Counted from the stretch's first letter, positions 25,496 to 35,847 are shown. The stretch is 52,117 nucleotides of DNA from Paracoccaceae bacterium (GCA_024742405.1 JANSYP010000014.1:1-52117); one strand, 5' to 3'. The notes: a model not told the origin generated them from the sequence alone. Numbers and translations: made by a program.

Positions 25496-27238
25496 CTACG
25501 CCTTCTCAGTATGGAAATCACTCGCTCTCGGCGCGTCACGGCGAGTTACTTTCCGACCGATCAAACGCTGGTGGCCTGCCCCCTGAAAAGTGCTCCTCCC
25601 TGCAGTAGGCTCTTTCGAACCAGATGGAGGACAGAGGAATGCCCCAGAAGAAGCACAAAGCGTGTGTACTGCAGGACCTGCAAAGCCGACGATATCGGGT
25701 GGGTCCTTCTGCCCCTTGAGAAACCGGTTCACGTCATCCTTGCGATCTCCAGCCCAGCCCGAAAGCTCGCGCGCGTGCAGGCAGTCATAGAGATTGTAAT
25801 GGACAAAGAAGGTCCCGACGATGGTTGCTGTGGCAACAGTATATCCGAGGGTATTGCCGCCTTGTCCGCGCGCATCCACCCCAAGCGTCTGGCCAGTAGC
25901 AGCGTCTATCCGTCTCCAGGCCGTAGCTGTCTCTGACGACTGCCCGTTCAAGGGAAAGACAAGGATTTCCCGTCTGCCATCCATCCCTAGCAGCTCGACG
26001 TCGTGAATGCCGCTGTGGCAGAGCGCGCGCGGCTGGAAGCAGGCGGCGGTCACGACGGATTCCAGACCATCGGCCCGGGTGATTTCAGCCACAGTATCCG
26101 CAACGCCCTGCTTCAGCCGTTCAGAAAAGGCAACGTCCGTCTCAGCGCCGAGTAAAACGTCGGCACCGTTCTCAACGATGTCGAAGCCGCTTTCCAAGCG
26201 GAGCCGATCGCCCCCAGCGCGCGCGATACTCTGTAAGACGGACGTGATCTGTATCCAGTCGACGAACAGCGTCTCTGGGTTACGCCAACTCCAGCGCACC
26301 AGCTGGTACCTTTCAGCAAGAGCCGCATCAAGAAGGGTTCGCGACATGAGGTTGCGCGTTTCGGTAGGCTCTGTGATGGCGGCGTCGGCTCGATCGGCAG
26401 CCTCGAAAGCACGGTCGAGAAACTCCTGCGGCAACACGCGAAACGCGTCGAAATGAGAGCTTTTGCTTCCTGGCAGCCCCAGCACCCGGCTTCTTCCCGG
26501 CTTCGCGACCGCCTCGTCACGCGTGTCGAAGACGTCGCGCTGATATGTGCGGTCTTGGCTGTCCGGAGCACGAACGATGATCTCGATCCATACCCGGACG
26601 ACCTCGCCTGCCTTCCCAACATCCTCAAGAGCGTCCGGCGTCAGCGCGCTGCTGATCTCTCCGAACAGTCCGCGGCCCAGATCCTCGACAGCTGTGCCCT
26701 GTCCACCTAAAACGCCGGCAACCTTAGCGCCCCGCGCAGCGAGCAAGTTCTCCTTGGTGTCTTCCCGAACACGCCCATCGAGATAGAAGAGCTTAGACGG
26801 AATCTTCTCGCCGTCTACAGAAACCACGGGCATCCACGCTCTGGCAGCTCCGATCTGCTCAAGCGTGGCCGACATGGGCAATTCAGTCCCCAGTGCACCA
26901 GTACCAAGCGGCAAGAACCGGACCAGAACGCTTCGTCCACTGGCTTCGCTGGCGCGATGCGACAACTTCGCAAGCTCGTGCACGCCAAACTCGGGCCCGT
27001 CAGCCACTTCGGCCATGACAGAAACATCGACCCAAACCGCTTTGGTTTCGGTGGTCGCGTCACGGCCCATGTAGTGTGTCCCGCTGTCGTCAGTCGCCCC
27101 GTTCAGCGGGTCTACTGCAACCCAGCGTCCGGCATCGTTGATTTCCAGCCATCAGTGTTGCCGAAGCGACAAACCAATGGACGTGTCAACAGCGGATCGA
27201 GGCGCTTGTGCCGTCTGTCGCAAATCCTGAACCTGCAT
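25496..27238 (-). pseudogene. C-terminal part of a broken transglutaminase-like exported protein
   Basis: An open frame begins at ATG 27238, which overlaps the preceding stop as TAATG. It is interrupted by TGA at 27152-27154 and then stays open for 551 codons to 25496. Around the stop it reads IGLSLRQH-stop-WLEINDAGRWVAVDPLNG, which is the His...Asp part of a transglutaminase-like core (H-x-W-V-E, G-R-W-V-x-x-D-P). The rest (GEVVRVWIEIIVRAPDSQDR, RYQLVRWSWRNPETLFVDW, ESGFDIVENGADVLLG) resembles the long beta-rich region of large bacterial transglutaminase-like proteins. The frame is also open upstream of the ATG, through GLVNLVRETLLMQVQDL. I therefore infer one original gene with the next entry, broken by a frameshift near 27290 and this nonsense codon. 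Confidence 0.65.
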
Positions 27239-27912
27239 TAGCAGCGTTTCTCTGACCAAGTTGACAAGCCCGGCAACTGATTGAATGCAGCGCATTGCGG
27301 CTCGGCACGCCGGCCATTATGCTCAGCCGCTACGTCGATCGCTTGACTGACTTCCTCGTCGGACAACTCTCGTGACCCGATCCTAACGAAATGGCCAGCC
27401 TCCTCCAGCAATGCAGCGCCCACAAGAGCGATTTCAAGCGGGTTTCCCGCTCGCTCGGAAAGCAACCCGCGCGCACCTTTTAGAACTCCGGGGTAGGTAC
27501 CAATCGCTATGTTCGACCGAACAAACTCAAGGAACTCTTCTGGGCTCGTTATCGTCTGCTCCGGTTCCTTTCGCTGCTCCTCGAACGCAGTTGATCTTAT
27601 CCACGCGACCATTTCTTGAGCCGAACCGCTGTCAGGAGACACCGCGGGAGATGTTTCGCTAGAAACCGTCGGCGATAGAGGCTCGAGACGTTCCTCCTGC
27701 CGGGCGTCTGGCGAAGTCGGAGTGTCTGTCACTTGCCCCGAGCCGAGAGGCGCAAGGATCCCGCCGAAACCGTTTCGCGAGGGGCCGGCTTCCCCGAACT
27801 GGTTCTGCCCGCCGTCGAACAAGCCACCGCCAAACTGCGCCAGAGCAGGAATTGGAGGCAGGGTTGCGTGGATCAGAGCCAACGAGGGACACCAAGTGTT
27901 TGTACACCTCAT
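27238..27912 (-). pseudogene. N-terminal part of the broken transglutaminase-like exported protein
   Basis: The 224-codon frame starts with a weak signal peptide (CPSLALIHATLPPIPALA, then QFGGGLFDGG) and a Pro/Ser/Glu-rich linker. It continues with the first half of a transglutaminase-like core: EEFLEFVRSNIAIGTYPGVL, KGARGLLSERAGNPLEIALV, GAALLEEAGHFVRIGSREL. In the family the segment before 'A-L-L...L-L-x-x-A-G' often holds the catalytic cysteine; here it reads G-N-P, so no catalytic Cys is evident. The frame then drifts into low-quality sequence and ends at TAA 27238, where the C-terminal part begins. The pair would total about 800 residues. It could still be expressed as a truncated exported fragment. 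Confidence 0.62.
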
Positions 27913-28047
27913 GCATTTCGGTTCTTACAAAAATCTGTGCCGTAACAACGTTTGCACTCACCCCTAAACTAACATGTTTTCGGTCGTTTATCGCCAAAAC
28001 ATGCGGAATCCTTGTTTTGTCGGCCGTATTGGTGCGACGGCACCTCT

Positions 28048-29367
28048 TCACCCCTTGGCAGCGTAAAAACTGCAGCCATTGGAGTCGCGGCCCCGCATCA
28101 CCAGTTCGCGCTCCGCGATACTGCCGGTCACATCGACCCGCCCGACCAGCAATCCCCAGTTGATGCGAGCTGACATCTGCCGACCGGTAAGGCGCCCCGC
28201 GAATTTGCCTCGCAATCCCTGTGACTGGCGCGCGTTGCCGGTGTAGCTGTTGCCGCCGGCATGGCCCACATTGATCGTTCCGGTGATGCGCATTTTGCCC
28301 AGCCGGCTTTTCGCGCCGCAGGTGGAGGTGAACCGCCAGGTGCCGGAGACTGTGCGCGGGCCGAGCGCGATAGGAGGCGGCGGCAGATATAGGCGTTCGT
28401 TATCGGGGTTCGCCCGCCATGCGGCAAGCGCCTGCTCGGACTGCGTTGCGAGCGCGGCCTGTTGATCGCTGTTAAGAAACCCCGTTGGGTCCGCGCCGAC
28501 GCTCGTTTGCCAGGCACGCAGCGCCGCGCGTGTGCCGCGCCCGACCTTTCCGTCGACGCCGTTTGGATCGAACCCGGATACGAGGAGCCGCGCTTGCAGA
28601 TCACGGATGGCCTGGCGGTCAAGGCCGAGCGCAGCCTCATCCGCCTCGCTCGCCGGCCGGAGCGCAGGAGAGCCGGTCTCAGCGCGTTCGGTCAGCTTAG
28701 GCGCGTCAGCCGGATCGCCTTGCGGCAAGGCGCGGTCCGGGGGCGTGGTTTCCGCCGAGCCGCCCGCCGCCCGACCCGTTGACAGCGAGACACTGCCATC
28801 TGTCGCCAGGGCCACCCGAAGCTCTTGCCCGTGTAGTCTGTCGGGCAAAGGGGCGCAGCTGTCGAGGGCACCCGTCAGATCAAGAAAACCGGCCCGAATC
28901 TCCGCATCGGCATTCGTCGGACTGTCGAGACGTGGAATACCCGCAACCCGCCCAGCCATGTCGATCTGCGCAAGAACGGCCATTGGCCGGGACGGCGGGG
29001 CCGCTACTCCCGACGCGATGCAGGACGAAACGGTGCCTTCTGTCTCGGACCTGCCTGACGGGTCGGGCAGCGACGCGAGATCCATTCCGGCGGGTGTCGG
29101 CTCTGTGCGCAGCCGTTCTGCCACGGCGCTCTCGGGATGCTCTGCCAGGATGCGGTCAAGCTTCTGGCGCACCTCGAGAAGCGCTTCGCTCTGCGCGGCG
29201 TCGTCGAGCGATTGTGCCGCGCGATAGCCCCGCACAGCCTCCACGAACAGCGCGTTGGCTGCGCCACCTTCGGACTGGGCGAAGACCGCGGCGGGACCGG
29301 CAAGCATGATGAGAATCAGAAGGGCGCGAAGCGTGGCGGGGTGTGCGAGCGGGAACGAGACTGCCAA
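28048..29367 (-). CDS. Exported protein with peptidoglycan-binding domain and C-terminal beta domain
   Basis: The 439-residue product has a signal peptide (LRALLILIMLAGPAAVFA, cleavage before QSEGG). Residues 35-105 form a helical module ending ILAEHPESAVAERLRTEP and GMDLASL, shared with the divergent giant protein. A Ser/Pro-rich middle follows. Residues 246-290 are a PG_binding_1 domain (LDRQAIRDLQARLLVSGFDP, then N-G-V-D-G-K-V-G-R-G-T-R-A-A-L). The last 100 residues (GTWRFTSTCGAKSRLGKMRI, SNGCSFYAAKG) form a beta-rich, possibly disulphide-closed domain. The predicted location is the periplasm or outer membrane, at the cell wall. The promoter region (29368-29537) is shared with the giant gene. 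Confidence 0.82.
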   Translation of the reverse strand: MAVSFPLAHPATLRALLILIMLAGPAAVFAQSEGGAANALFVEAVRGYRAAQSLDDAAQSEALLEVRQKLDRILAEHPESAVAERLRTEPTPAGMDLASLPDPSGRSETEGTVSSCIASGVAAPPSRPMAVLAQIDMAGRVAGIPRLDSPTNADAEIRAGFLDLTGALDSCAPLPDRLHGQELRVALATDGSVSLSTGRAAGGSAETTPPDRALPQGDPADAPKLTERAETGSPALRPASEADEAALGLDRQAIRDLQARLLVSGFDPNGVDGKVGRGTRAALRAWQTSVGADPTGFLNSDQQAALATQSEQALAAWRANPDNERLYLPPPPIALGPRTVSGTWRFTSTCGAKSRLGKMRITGTINVGHAGGNSYTGNARQSQGLRGKFAGRLTGRQMSARINWGLLVGRVDVTGSIAERELVMRGRDSNGCSFYAAKG

Positions 29368-29537
29368 AAAAAGCTCCGTGATTTGTATCGCTTAGGACTG
29401 CCCAACAGGATGGACAGGAGCAGCACATGCTGTCAACGCAACAGGGGCGGGGCGAGCCTGCGGCGCTCCGCAGCTTGCCTCGCAATCGGGAATCCTGCTT
29501 TGCTGCAGCTATTGCGCGGGAGCAAGTAGGATTGAGC

Positions 29538-32500
29538 ATGCTGTTAAGAAGCTTGGGTTTCGCACTTATTTTGGGGATGACTTGCGGCGGCTCGGTAACC
29601 GCGCAGGAGGCAACGGTTCTCTTGGACCGAGCGCGGCAAACCTATGACGGTGCAGCCACCGGCCCTGTGGCAGTGCAATGTGTGCGGGAGCTTTTGGGAG
29701 AGATCACGCGCACGCAACCGGAGTCCGATATTGCCGTCGGGATCATGCTCGGAGAGCCAGTGGCGGGCCTCGATGTCGCCGCGATTGAGGCACAAGCCGG
29801 CATAATCGGCGTTGAAACTGCACCTCCAGTAGATCCCGAGGGCGATTTCACCGCAATGTCCAACGCCGATCTCGCGCTGCTTTTCGCCGCCGAGAACCGT
29901 GCGGCTTTCGTCGATCTGTGCGTTGAACTCACGCCAGATCTGACGACAGATGTCGCCGCGACATTACTACAAACGGTTGCGGATTTCGGTCTGCGCGAGA
30001 CGGCTTCGACCGTCTGGGCAGAGGGATTTGACGCGCTGTCGGGTATCGCGCGAAGCCAGGACCTGGGCACGGCAGGTGCCGCGACCGTGGCCAACGTGAT
30101 CTTCGAAGCGCTGACGATCGAGGTGTTGGACGGCTACGCCGCACTGTCCGGAGCAGAGGTGGACAGCGAGAGGCTCGTCTCGATCGCCTCACCGACCGCC
30201 CAGCTCATCGTTGCCGCGGCCACCAGTTCCGGGCCGGCCGCGCCGGCACTTCTGGCAGGTTCGACGGCGTTTTTCGAGGCCCGAGGGGCCGCGCTTTCGT
30301 CCTATGGCGAGGACGCGGAATTTGCGGTCGTTGCGCGGAACCTCATCTCTGCTGATGCCTATCGACGCGCTGCCGTGCAGTTGCGCGCCGAAGGCAAGCC
30401 CGATCGCGCCGCCGAAATCAATGCGCTGGCCGATAGTGTGGTCGCTAGCGCTGCAGAGGCGGCGGCGGAGGTTTTCGCTGGGTCGGACGGACCGGTCGCA
30501 GCGTCAATGCTGCGCGACATGGACAATGTGATCCAGCTTTTCCGCTCCGGCAGCGAAACGGAGGCGCGTGAGAAGTTGCGCGCCATTCAGGTTACCGCCG
30601 ATGAGAACGCAACGAGTTTGTTTTCTCCGACCTTCAACAACTTCTACGAACGCTTCTTTATGATCGGGCCGCAGCATCGTGCAGATTCCGTGCGCGCCTA
30701 TCTTGAGCTCGACAGCGTGTTGCGCGAGGTCTTTGTGCACGCACCACTTGAGCCATCGCCAACGATCGCAAACGGAGCCCCTGAAACCGGTGCGGATGCA
30801 AACGCTGGTACGACGGCTGCCGATTCTCGCGGATCAGGGCCTGAGTGGGTCGTTCTTGAGACGCCGCATTTGATCGTCCGACCGGGAAGTTCCAATGCTG
30901 GTCTATCGGTCGCCCCGGATGGGAGCGCGAGCTACCTTAACGCCAGACTTTTTCCTCCAGGTGCAGACCCTGATGCCACGGAGGTCAGGCTGTACCGGTC
31001 GCCGCGCGCTACACGTGCGTTGCTGTTGCAGTGGGATGCCGACTTTGGCGGACAGCGCCTCGCCCTCGTCGATCTTGGCAAAGCGCAGGTTATCCGTAGC
31101 GATTTCGTCCCCGAGACGGCTGTGCGGGGGCTTGGAACGCCCTCTGACGTGCGTATACCCATGCTGCCCATAGCCTGGTCTTCCGATGGCCGTATTGCCG
31201 CGCTGCCACTCTCGGCGCAGGAGTGGCAGGCTGATCTGCTGCTCATCCATGCAGCGACAGGTGCTTCCGTGGTGCGCGGGCCCTCTGATATGCCCCTGCA
31301 GAAAAAGGGTTCTCCGGACATTGCAACGCTACAGTGGGACAGCGAAGACGCGGTGTCGGTGACCTATGATCTGATCACATGTGCAGATACCGACTGCTCC
31401 GCGCCGCGGCGCGACGGCACACTCAGGGTCCGTCACCCCCTGCCGGATCCGAACGGGGCTGGCGAAGGTGGCGGGTTGGCCGGCGGTCGCGGTGGGGCTC
31501 TTGCCGACAAAGCGGCCGGCGATTGGGGCCCCGGTCTCGTTGCAGGCGTGGATCTGGGCTATCTTCCCTGCCGCGATGCCGCACAAACCGATCCGGCCTG
31601 CCTGACGGGTCTGGGTCTTTCCGAGGAAGCCGCCGCATTCTCTCACGCGATCGCGGGTGACTACTCGGGCTTTGCCACGGGCAGCGACTTCCGAGAGACC
31701 GGGGATGTGGATCTGGCCCACGCCGAGCTGCTGGGGGCCAGTGTCTTCATGACCCCGGTTCTTCTCAACGGGCCGGTCGGGTTGCATCAGGTGGCATTCA
31801 CCCGAGATCTCCGCGCCAATTTCCGCGATACCGCAAGCCAGCGGATGCTGGACCGCTATCCCAATGCGACGTCGGCCGTGGCCATGACGATCGGAGCCCA
31901 TCGGAAACTTCCCGACGGCACCCAGCGCTTCGTTCTGACTGAGGCGATCTCCGATGGCTGCCGGGCCTGCGCAGGCCTGGGTACAGCGGTCACTTTTCTC
32001 GAGATCGGCCCGAGCACCGGCAACGTGCCGCTGCGCCGTCCCGTCGGCCTGCTCCTTGACGCGGCGACGGCCGAAGACAGTGTATCGGCAGAAATGCTGC
32101 TGGCGCGTCCCGACCGGCTACAGGCTATGTTGAACCGGCTGGGATATGATGCCGGAGAAATGGATGGCTATCCGGGTCCAAAGACTCGCACGGCCCTGAT
32201 GGCGTTTCAGGCAGAGGCCTGTCTTGCCGCGACGGGTCAGCCCGATCCCGCGACGACCGCCGCGTTGATAGCGGCGGACGGGTTTGCCGCCCCCTGTGCT
32301 GGTGCGGTACCGCCCGATGGAATCTCCGCCAACACACCGCTCCTGAGCGGCATTTATGTCGACGACCCGGCCAAATGCGGCCTGGATGCGCTCCCGTTCG
32401 AGAACGTCCATCTAAGCCAGCGTATCGTGCGCGACGGTACCATAACCTGGGGACAGGAAGGCGGTTGTGAGATTGAGCGGACCGATATCGTGGAGGGCGT

Positions 32501-34868
32501 CACGCTCTTTCGGGGCAGCTGCTTTGAGGGAAACAGCCAGAGCCCGGCGCGCTGGCGCTTCGACATCCAGGCGAATGACAGGTTTGTGGATCTAGGTTTT
32601 GAGAACCGGCCCGGAGACATACGCCCCTTTGCCCGCTGCCACGCAAACAGCAGGCTGAGGCAGGCATGGGCAAGCTGGTTCCCGGATGACGCCACCGGTC
32701 CCACCCCGGCAGCGTCCGACGCGCCCGTTGCGTCGGGTGAGCCCCGGACAGCGACCGCCGAAGCTGCGGCGGCATGGCGGCACCAGGAGATGGCGAGTTT
32801 CCAGCTGCGCCCAGGCGAAGCCCGTGACGGGTTTCTTCTGTCCGCCGATGGCTCGGCCAGTTTCGCAGGCGCCGCACTATTTCCGCCCTGGCACGGAACG
32901 CCCGAACCGGATGCCTACCGGCTTATTGTCTTTGGTAGCGACGATGGTCAGCGCGCGGTGGCCATGTTCCTTTCCGGCTTCCCGGGCGCGCAGGCCATCG
33001 GAGTCGTCGATCTTGCCGCCCGACGCGTACTGAATGCAGGCATCCGTCCGGAGTGGCGGTACGGGCCCGACGCGGCGTTATCCTGGTCGCCCGATGGCCG
33101 ATATGCCGCGCTCACGATGCCGCTGGCGGAGTTTTCTCAGGGACTCGGCTTTGTCGAGCTTGCGACGGGCCACTTCGCGCTGGTGCCCGAAGGCGCATTC
33201 GATGCAAACGCGATGGTACAGCTGGACCGTCTCTCGCTTGAGACAGATAGCGACGGCTACGCGTATGCCGTGGCGCGAGCTGCAGATGCGCGTGCCGGGT
33301 CCGGCACGGCTTCGCCCGACCCAATGAAGGTTTCGCTCGAGGATGTTTTCCGCGGATATCGCAGCGCAGGTGGATCAGAAGCCGGGACGGGCACCAGCGC
33401 CGGTACTGACCCACAGACCGACACTGGCACCGAGCCCCAGACCGACACCACGGTCGCGGCGCCTGGGGCCGCGGGTGATGGTCGCACAACCGCCGAGGCG
33501 GCCTTTCGCCAGGTCGTGGACCGCGCCTTCGGCAGCAGCCATCGGCTGTCGATCGAGGAAAGCCGTGAAGCCGGGGATGCCGCCTTCTTTTCCGCCCGTG
33601 TCGAAATTCTGGAGCAGGAGGTCGCCGCACCGCGCAGCTTCGGGCAAGTGGCCCCGGTGATGGTTCCGGCGACCCCGCCACCGGCGATTTCCGAGGTGCC
33701 GCTGTTCGAGGTGATCCTGAAACGACAGGACGGCGTCTGGCACGTCGCCCAGTCCCGCGCAGATCCTCAGGATGGCTGGTGGCAGCGGTTCTGCCCGCAG
33801 TTCGAGGACCTCTTCGCCGAAGCCTGCACCGATAGGGCTGTGCCGGCGACCCCCGCCTTCGAATGGCCGGAAATTCCAAAGAAGCTGGACCGCGAACCAG
33901 TCGCGTCCGGGGACAAGCAGCTTGACGAATTTCTCGCAACGACGCTCCCGGACTGGCTGGTGCCCAGCCAGGTGGATTATCGGATTTTCCCCAAGGATGA
34001 TGGCGGGCGGATCAGCGTTGCCGGTGAACTCATGCTCGTCGCGCCAACCATCGAGATGGTGCCTGGAATACCTAGTTTGCGGCAGGCGGCGCGGGCAAAG
34101 GGGCTGCTAAATGACGGCTTTCTTCTCCAAGCCCTTGCCGAGCTCTATGAACGGCCTCAGCCGGATCGCACAAACGCCAACCATCTTCAGGAATACCGGG
34201 TCGTTTTGCCAGCCGGCACCAAGATCCTGTTCGACGCGGAGCTTCCCTATATCGAGACCGTGCGCGAGAAGAAGGTGTCGGGCACGCTGAATTATGTTGC
34301 GCCGGAGGGTATGCCAATTGCGGAATTGCCGGTCCAAAGCTATCTGCCGGGCGATGCCCGATCGCGCGAAGTCGCCGCCGCATCGATTGCCCAGGCAACC
34401 GAACTGCAGCAACACGCGCTCGAAACAATCGTGGAGTTCGCAGGTTATGCACGCGGCGGACTGCGACTTGCGACCGCGAAAGGCGATCCCACCTTCGACC
34501 TGCTATTGGATCAGGGTGTCGCGATGGATGAAATTCTCTCCCAGACGCGGTGGAGTGGCGGCCGGGCCTTTGGCATGGCGCATGCGGGCCAATTCGCGAT
34601 CAACTGGCCGGGCCGGGCCGATGTCCGGCGTTCGGTCAATTACAGCAATCCGCTTGTCGAAGGCCAAACCCTGCGCGCTATCCTGTCACTCTATTTTCCG
34701 GCCGAAGGGGTCGGTCTCGAAAACACCAGCCTCACACTCTACGTGATCCGGGACGGTTCACCCCAGGCCGTAGCCGACAGGCTGCGGTGGGACAGCGATC
34801 TCGCCGAAGGCGGGGTCTTCGTGGAGAAGAACATAACGTCGCTGGGCATGGTGGCTTGGCCATACTAG
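29538..34868 (+). CDS. Giant exported multidomain protein (1776 residues)
   Basis: I choose ATG 29538, which gives signal peptide MLLRSLGFALILGMTCGGSV-TAQ; an upstream ATG at 29427 adds a leader with no sense as a signal. Residues 20-90 hold the helical module shared with the divergent gene (EITRTQPESDIAVGIMLGEP, GLDVAAI). A long helical region follows, then at 450-600 a propeller-like segment beginning S-V-A-P-D-G-S-A-S-Y-x-x-A-x-L-F-P-P. Residues 855-915 are a PG_binding_1 domain (LQAMLNRLGYDAGEMDGYPG). At 950-1030 lies a Cys-containing beta domain. A second copy of the propeller segment sits at 1095-1250 (FLLSADGSASFAGAALFPPW), followed by a Thr/Asp/Pro-rich linker (1277-1312) and a C-terminal region with no known domain. 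The function is unknown; a large envelope-associated scaffold is my guess. Confidence 0.82.
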   Translation: MLLRSLGFALILGMTCGGSVTAQEATVLLDRARQTYDGAATGPVAVQCVRELLGEITRTQPESDIAVGIMLGEPVAGLDVAAIEAQAGIIGVETAPPVDPEGDFTAMSNADLALLFAAENRAAFVDLCVELTPDLTTDVAATLLQTVADFGLRETASTVWAEGFDALSGIARSQDLGTAGAATVANVIFEALTIEVLDGYAALSGAEVDSERLVSIASPTAQLIVAAATSSGPAAPALLAGSTAFFEARGAALSSYGEDAEFAVVARNLISADAYRRAAVQLRAEGKPDRAAEINALADSVVASAAEAAAEVFAGSDGPVAASMLRDMDNVIQLFRSGSETEAREKLRAIQVTADENATSLFSPTFNNFYERFFMIGPQHRADSVRAYLELDSVLREVFVHAPLEPSPTIANGAPETGADANAGTTAADSRGSGPEWVVLETPHLIVRPGSSNAGLSVAPDGSASYLNARLFPPGADPDATEVRLYRSPRATRALLLQWDADFGGQRLALVDLGKAQVIRSDFVPETAVRGLGTPSDVRIPMLPIAWSSDGRIAALPLSAQEWQADLLLIHAATGASVVRGPSDMPLQKKGSPDIATLQWDSEDAVSVTYDLITCADTDCSAPRRDGTLRVRHPLPDPNGAGEGGGLAGGRGGALADKAAGDWGPGLVAGVDLGYLPCRDAAQTDPACLTGLGLSEEAAAFSHAIAGDYSGFATGSDFRETGDVDLAHAELLGASVFMTPVLLNGPVGLHQVAFTRDLRANFRDTASQRMLDRYPNATSAVAMTIGAHRKLPDGTQRFVLTEAISDGCRACAGLGTAVTFLEIGPSTGNVPLRRPVGLLLDAATAEDSVSAEMLLARPDRLQAMLNRLGYDAGEMDGYPGPKTRTALMAFQAEACLAATGQPDPATTAALIAADGFAAPCAGAVPPDGISANTPLLSGIYVDDPAKCGLDALPFENVHLSQRIVRDGTITWGQEGGCEIERTDIVEGVTLFRGSCFEGNSQSPARWRFDIQANDRFVDLGFENRPGDIRPFARCHANSRLRQAWASWFPDDATGPTPAASDAPVASGEPRTATAEAAAAWRHQEMASFQLRPGEARDGFLLSADGSASFAGAALFPPWHGTPEPDAYRLIVFGSDDGQRAVAMFLSGFPGAQAIGVVDLAARRVLNAGIRPEWRYGPDAALSWSPDGRYAALTMPLAEFSQGLGFVELATGHFALVPEGAFDANAMVQLDRLSLETDSDGYAYAVARAADARAGSGTASPDPMKVSLEDVFRGYRSAGGSEAGTGTSAGTDPQTDTGTEPQTDTTVAAPGAAGDGRTTAEAAFRQVVDRAFGSSHRLSIEESREAGDAAFFSARVEILEQEVAAPRSFGQVAPVMVPATPPPAISEVPLFEVILKRQDGVWHVAQSRADPQDGWWQRFCPQFEDLFAEACTDRAVPATPAFEWPEIPKKLDREPVASGDKQLDEFLATTLPDWLVPSQVDYRIFPKDDGGRISVAGELMLVAPTIEMVPGIPSLRQAARAKGLLNDGFLLQALAELYERPQPDRTNANHLQEYRVVLPAGTKILFDAELPYIETVREKKVSGTLNYVAPEGMPIAELPVQSYLPGDARSREVAAASIAQATELQQHALETIVEFAGYARGGLRLATAKGDPTFDLLLDQGVAMDEILSQTRWSGGRAFGMAHAGQFAINWPGRADVRRSVNYSNPLVEGQTLRAILSLYFPAEGVGLENTSLTLYVIRDGSPQAVADRLRWDSDLAEGGVFVEKNITSLGMVAWPY

Positions 34869-35082
34869 CGTGATGTGCTGCCGCAGAACTGCATCAGATA
34901 TCGGGGCAGGACCCCAGCGCGAATGAGCCAACATTCACGTAAGGCCACCTTGTTGGAGCTGATTGGATCGCGCGCGGGCACATTGCGTCAAGACGCGCGC
35001 CCGAGCATCCAGCTTCTAGGCGATCGTCGTTTCGCCCCCCCGCATAAGAAGCCTCTTGCAACCGCTTTGGTGGAAACGGGAT

Positions 35083-35772
35083 CTAAGGGTCCTCCTGCTG
35101 CGCGCGCGCAGGACGACGGAGAAGATAGCTGTTGGTATAGCCCGCTAAAGGCCCAATGATCTCGAACTCCGAAAACAGGCCGAGTTCCTTCATCTCGTCA
35201 ACGGCGGGACCGACGTCGGCGGAGTGAACTGGATCGTCGTAGTCGTCGAATACAACATAGCCTCCGGGAACGACAAACGGCGCGTAGAGCAGGAAGTCGG
35301 CCCAGACATTGTACCGAAGATGCCCGCCATCGATATGAACCAGCTTAAGCGCACGGCTGGCTGTCAGCACAGCCGGGGCAGCGCGTTCCGAATAGTCCAC
35401 CACAAGCTTAACGTCCGGAAACAGCCTCGTGTGGAAATAGCGCAGCTCCTCTTGCTGGCCTTGCAGTGCGCAGGGGTCGACCCCGATTACCTGCGTTCCG
35501 CCCGGGGACAGGCGATCCATCAAGGCAAGAGACCGGCCCTTCCAAACACCGATTTCGAGCACGTCCCCTGGCACTTGGGCGAGATCGAGACAGAGGTAAC
35601 CGAGCAGTTTCACGTAGGGGTGGAACGTCAACTCCGTCCGGGCCATCGGCTTTGCGGGCATTGCCGCATAGTGAGACTCGAACTCCTGCGCGAGCGCTTG
35701 CCAGACATCTTCGACGCGCTGTTTCGCGTCCGGCTGGCTCAGGATGCGCAACTGCGCGGCTTGGTTCGTCAT
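35083..35772 (-). CDS. Class I SAM-dependent methyltransferase (Methyltransf_24-like)
   Basis: The 229-residue product starts at ATG 35772 with AGGAG eight bases before. The SAM-binding motif is DVLEIGVWKGRSLALMDRL, followed by VIGVDPCALQG and ALKLVHIDGGHLRYNVWADF with the acidic D-G-G-H typical of the TylF/Methyltransf_24 group, which methylates sugars and other small hydroxyl compounds, then VVFDDYDD (metal-binding acidic patch). It is the last gene of the glycan operon, 75 bases after the GT-C gene. A role in O-methylating a sugar of the surface polymer is inferred from context. Confidence 0.85.
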   Translation of the reverse strand: MTNQAAQLRILSQPDAKQRVEDVWQALAQEFESHYAAMPAKPMARTELTFHPYVKLLGYLCLDLAQVPGDVLEIGVWKGRSLALMDRLSPGGTQVIGVDPCALQGQQEELRYFHTRLFPDVKLVVDYSERAAPAVLTASRALKLVHIDGGHLRYNVWADFLLYAPFVVPGGYVVFDDYDDPVHSADVGPAVDEMKELGLFSEFEIIGPLAGYTNSYLLRRPARAQQEDP

Positions 35773-35847
35773 CTTGGTCTCCTGCCTCAGCACAACCCAC
35801 CGGCGAAGTGGGAGGGGCTTGATCCGACAAAGTCCCCTTTGCTCGGT

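Noticed and set aside
27152-27154. TGA read as tryptophan or selenocysteine in the transglutaminase-like gene
   Set aside because: Other genes here use TGA as a normal stop, the gene also has a frameshift nearby, and no SECIS-like hairpin is seen directly after it. Mutation is simpler.
33380-33480. CRISPR-like or other tandem repeats
   Set aside because: The repeated ACCGACAC/CAGACCGAC units encode the Thr/Asp linker of the giant protein. No regularly spaced repeat array was found anywhere in the window.
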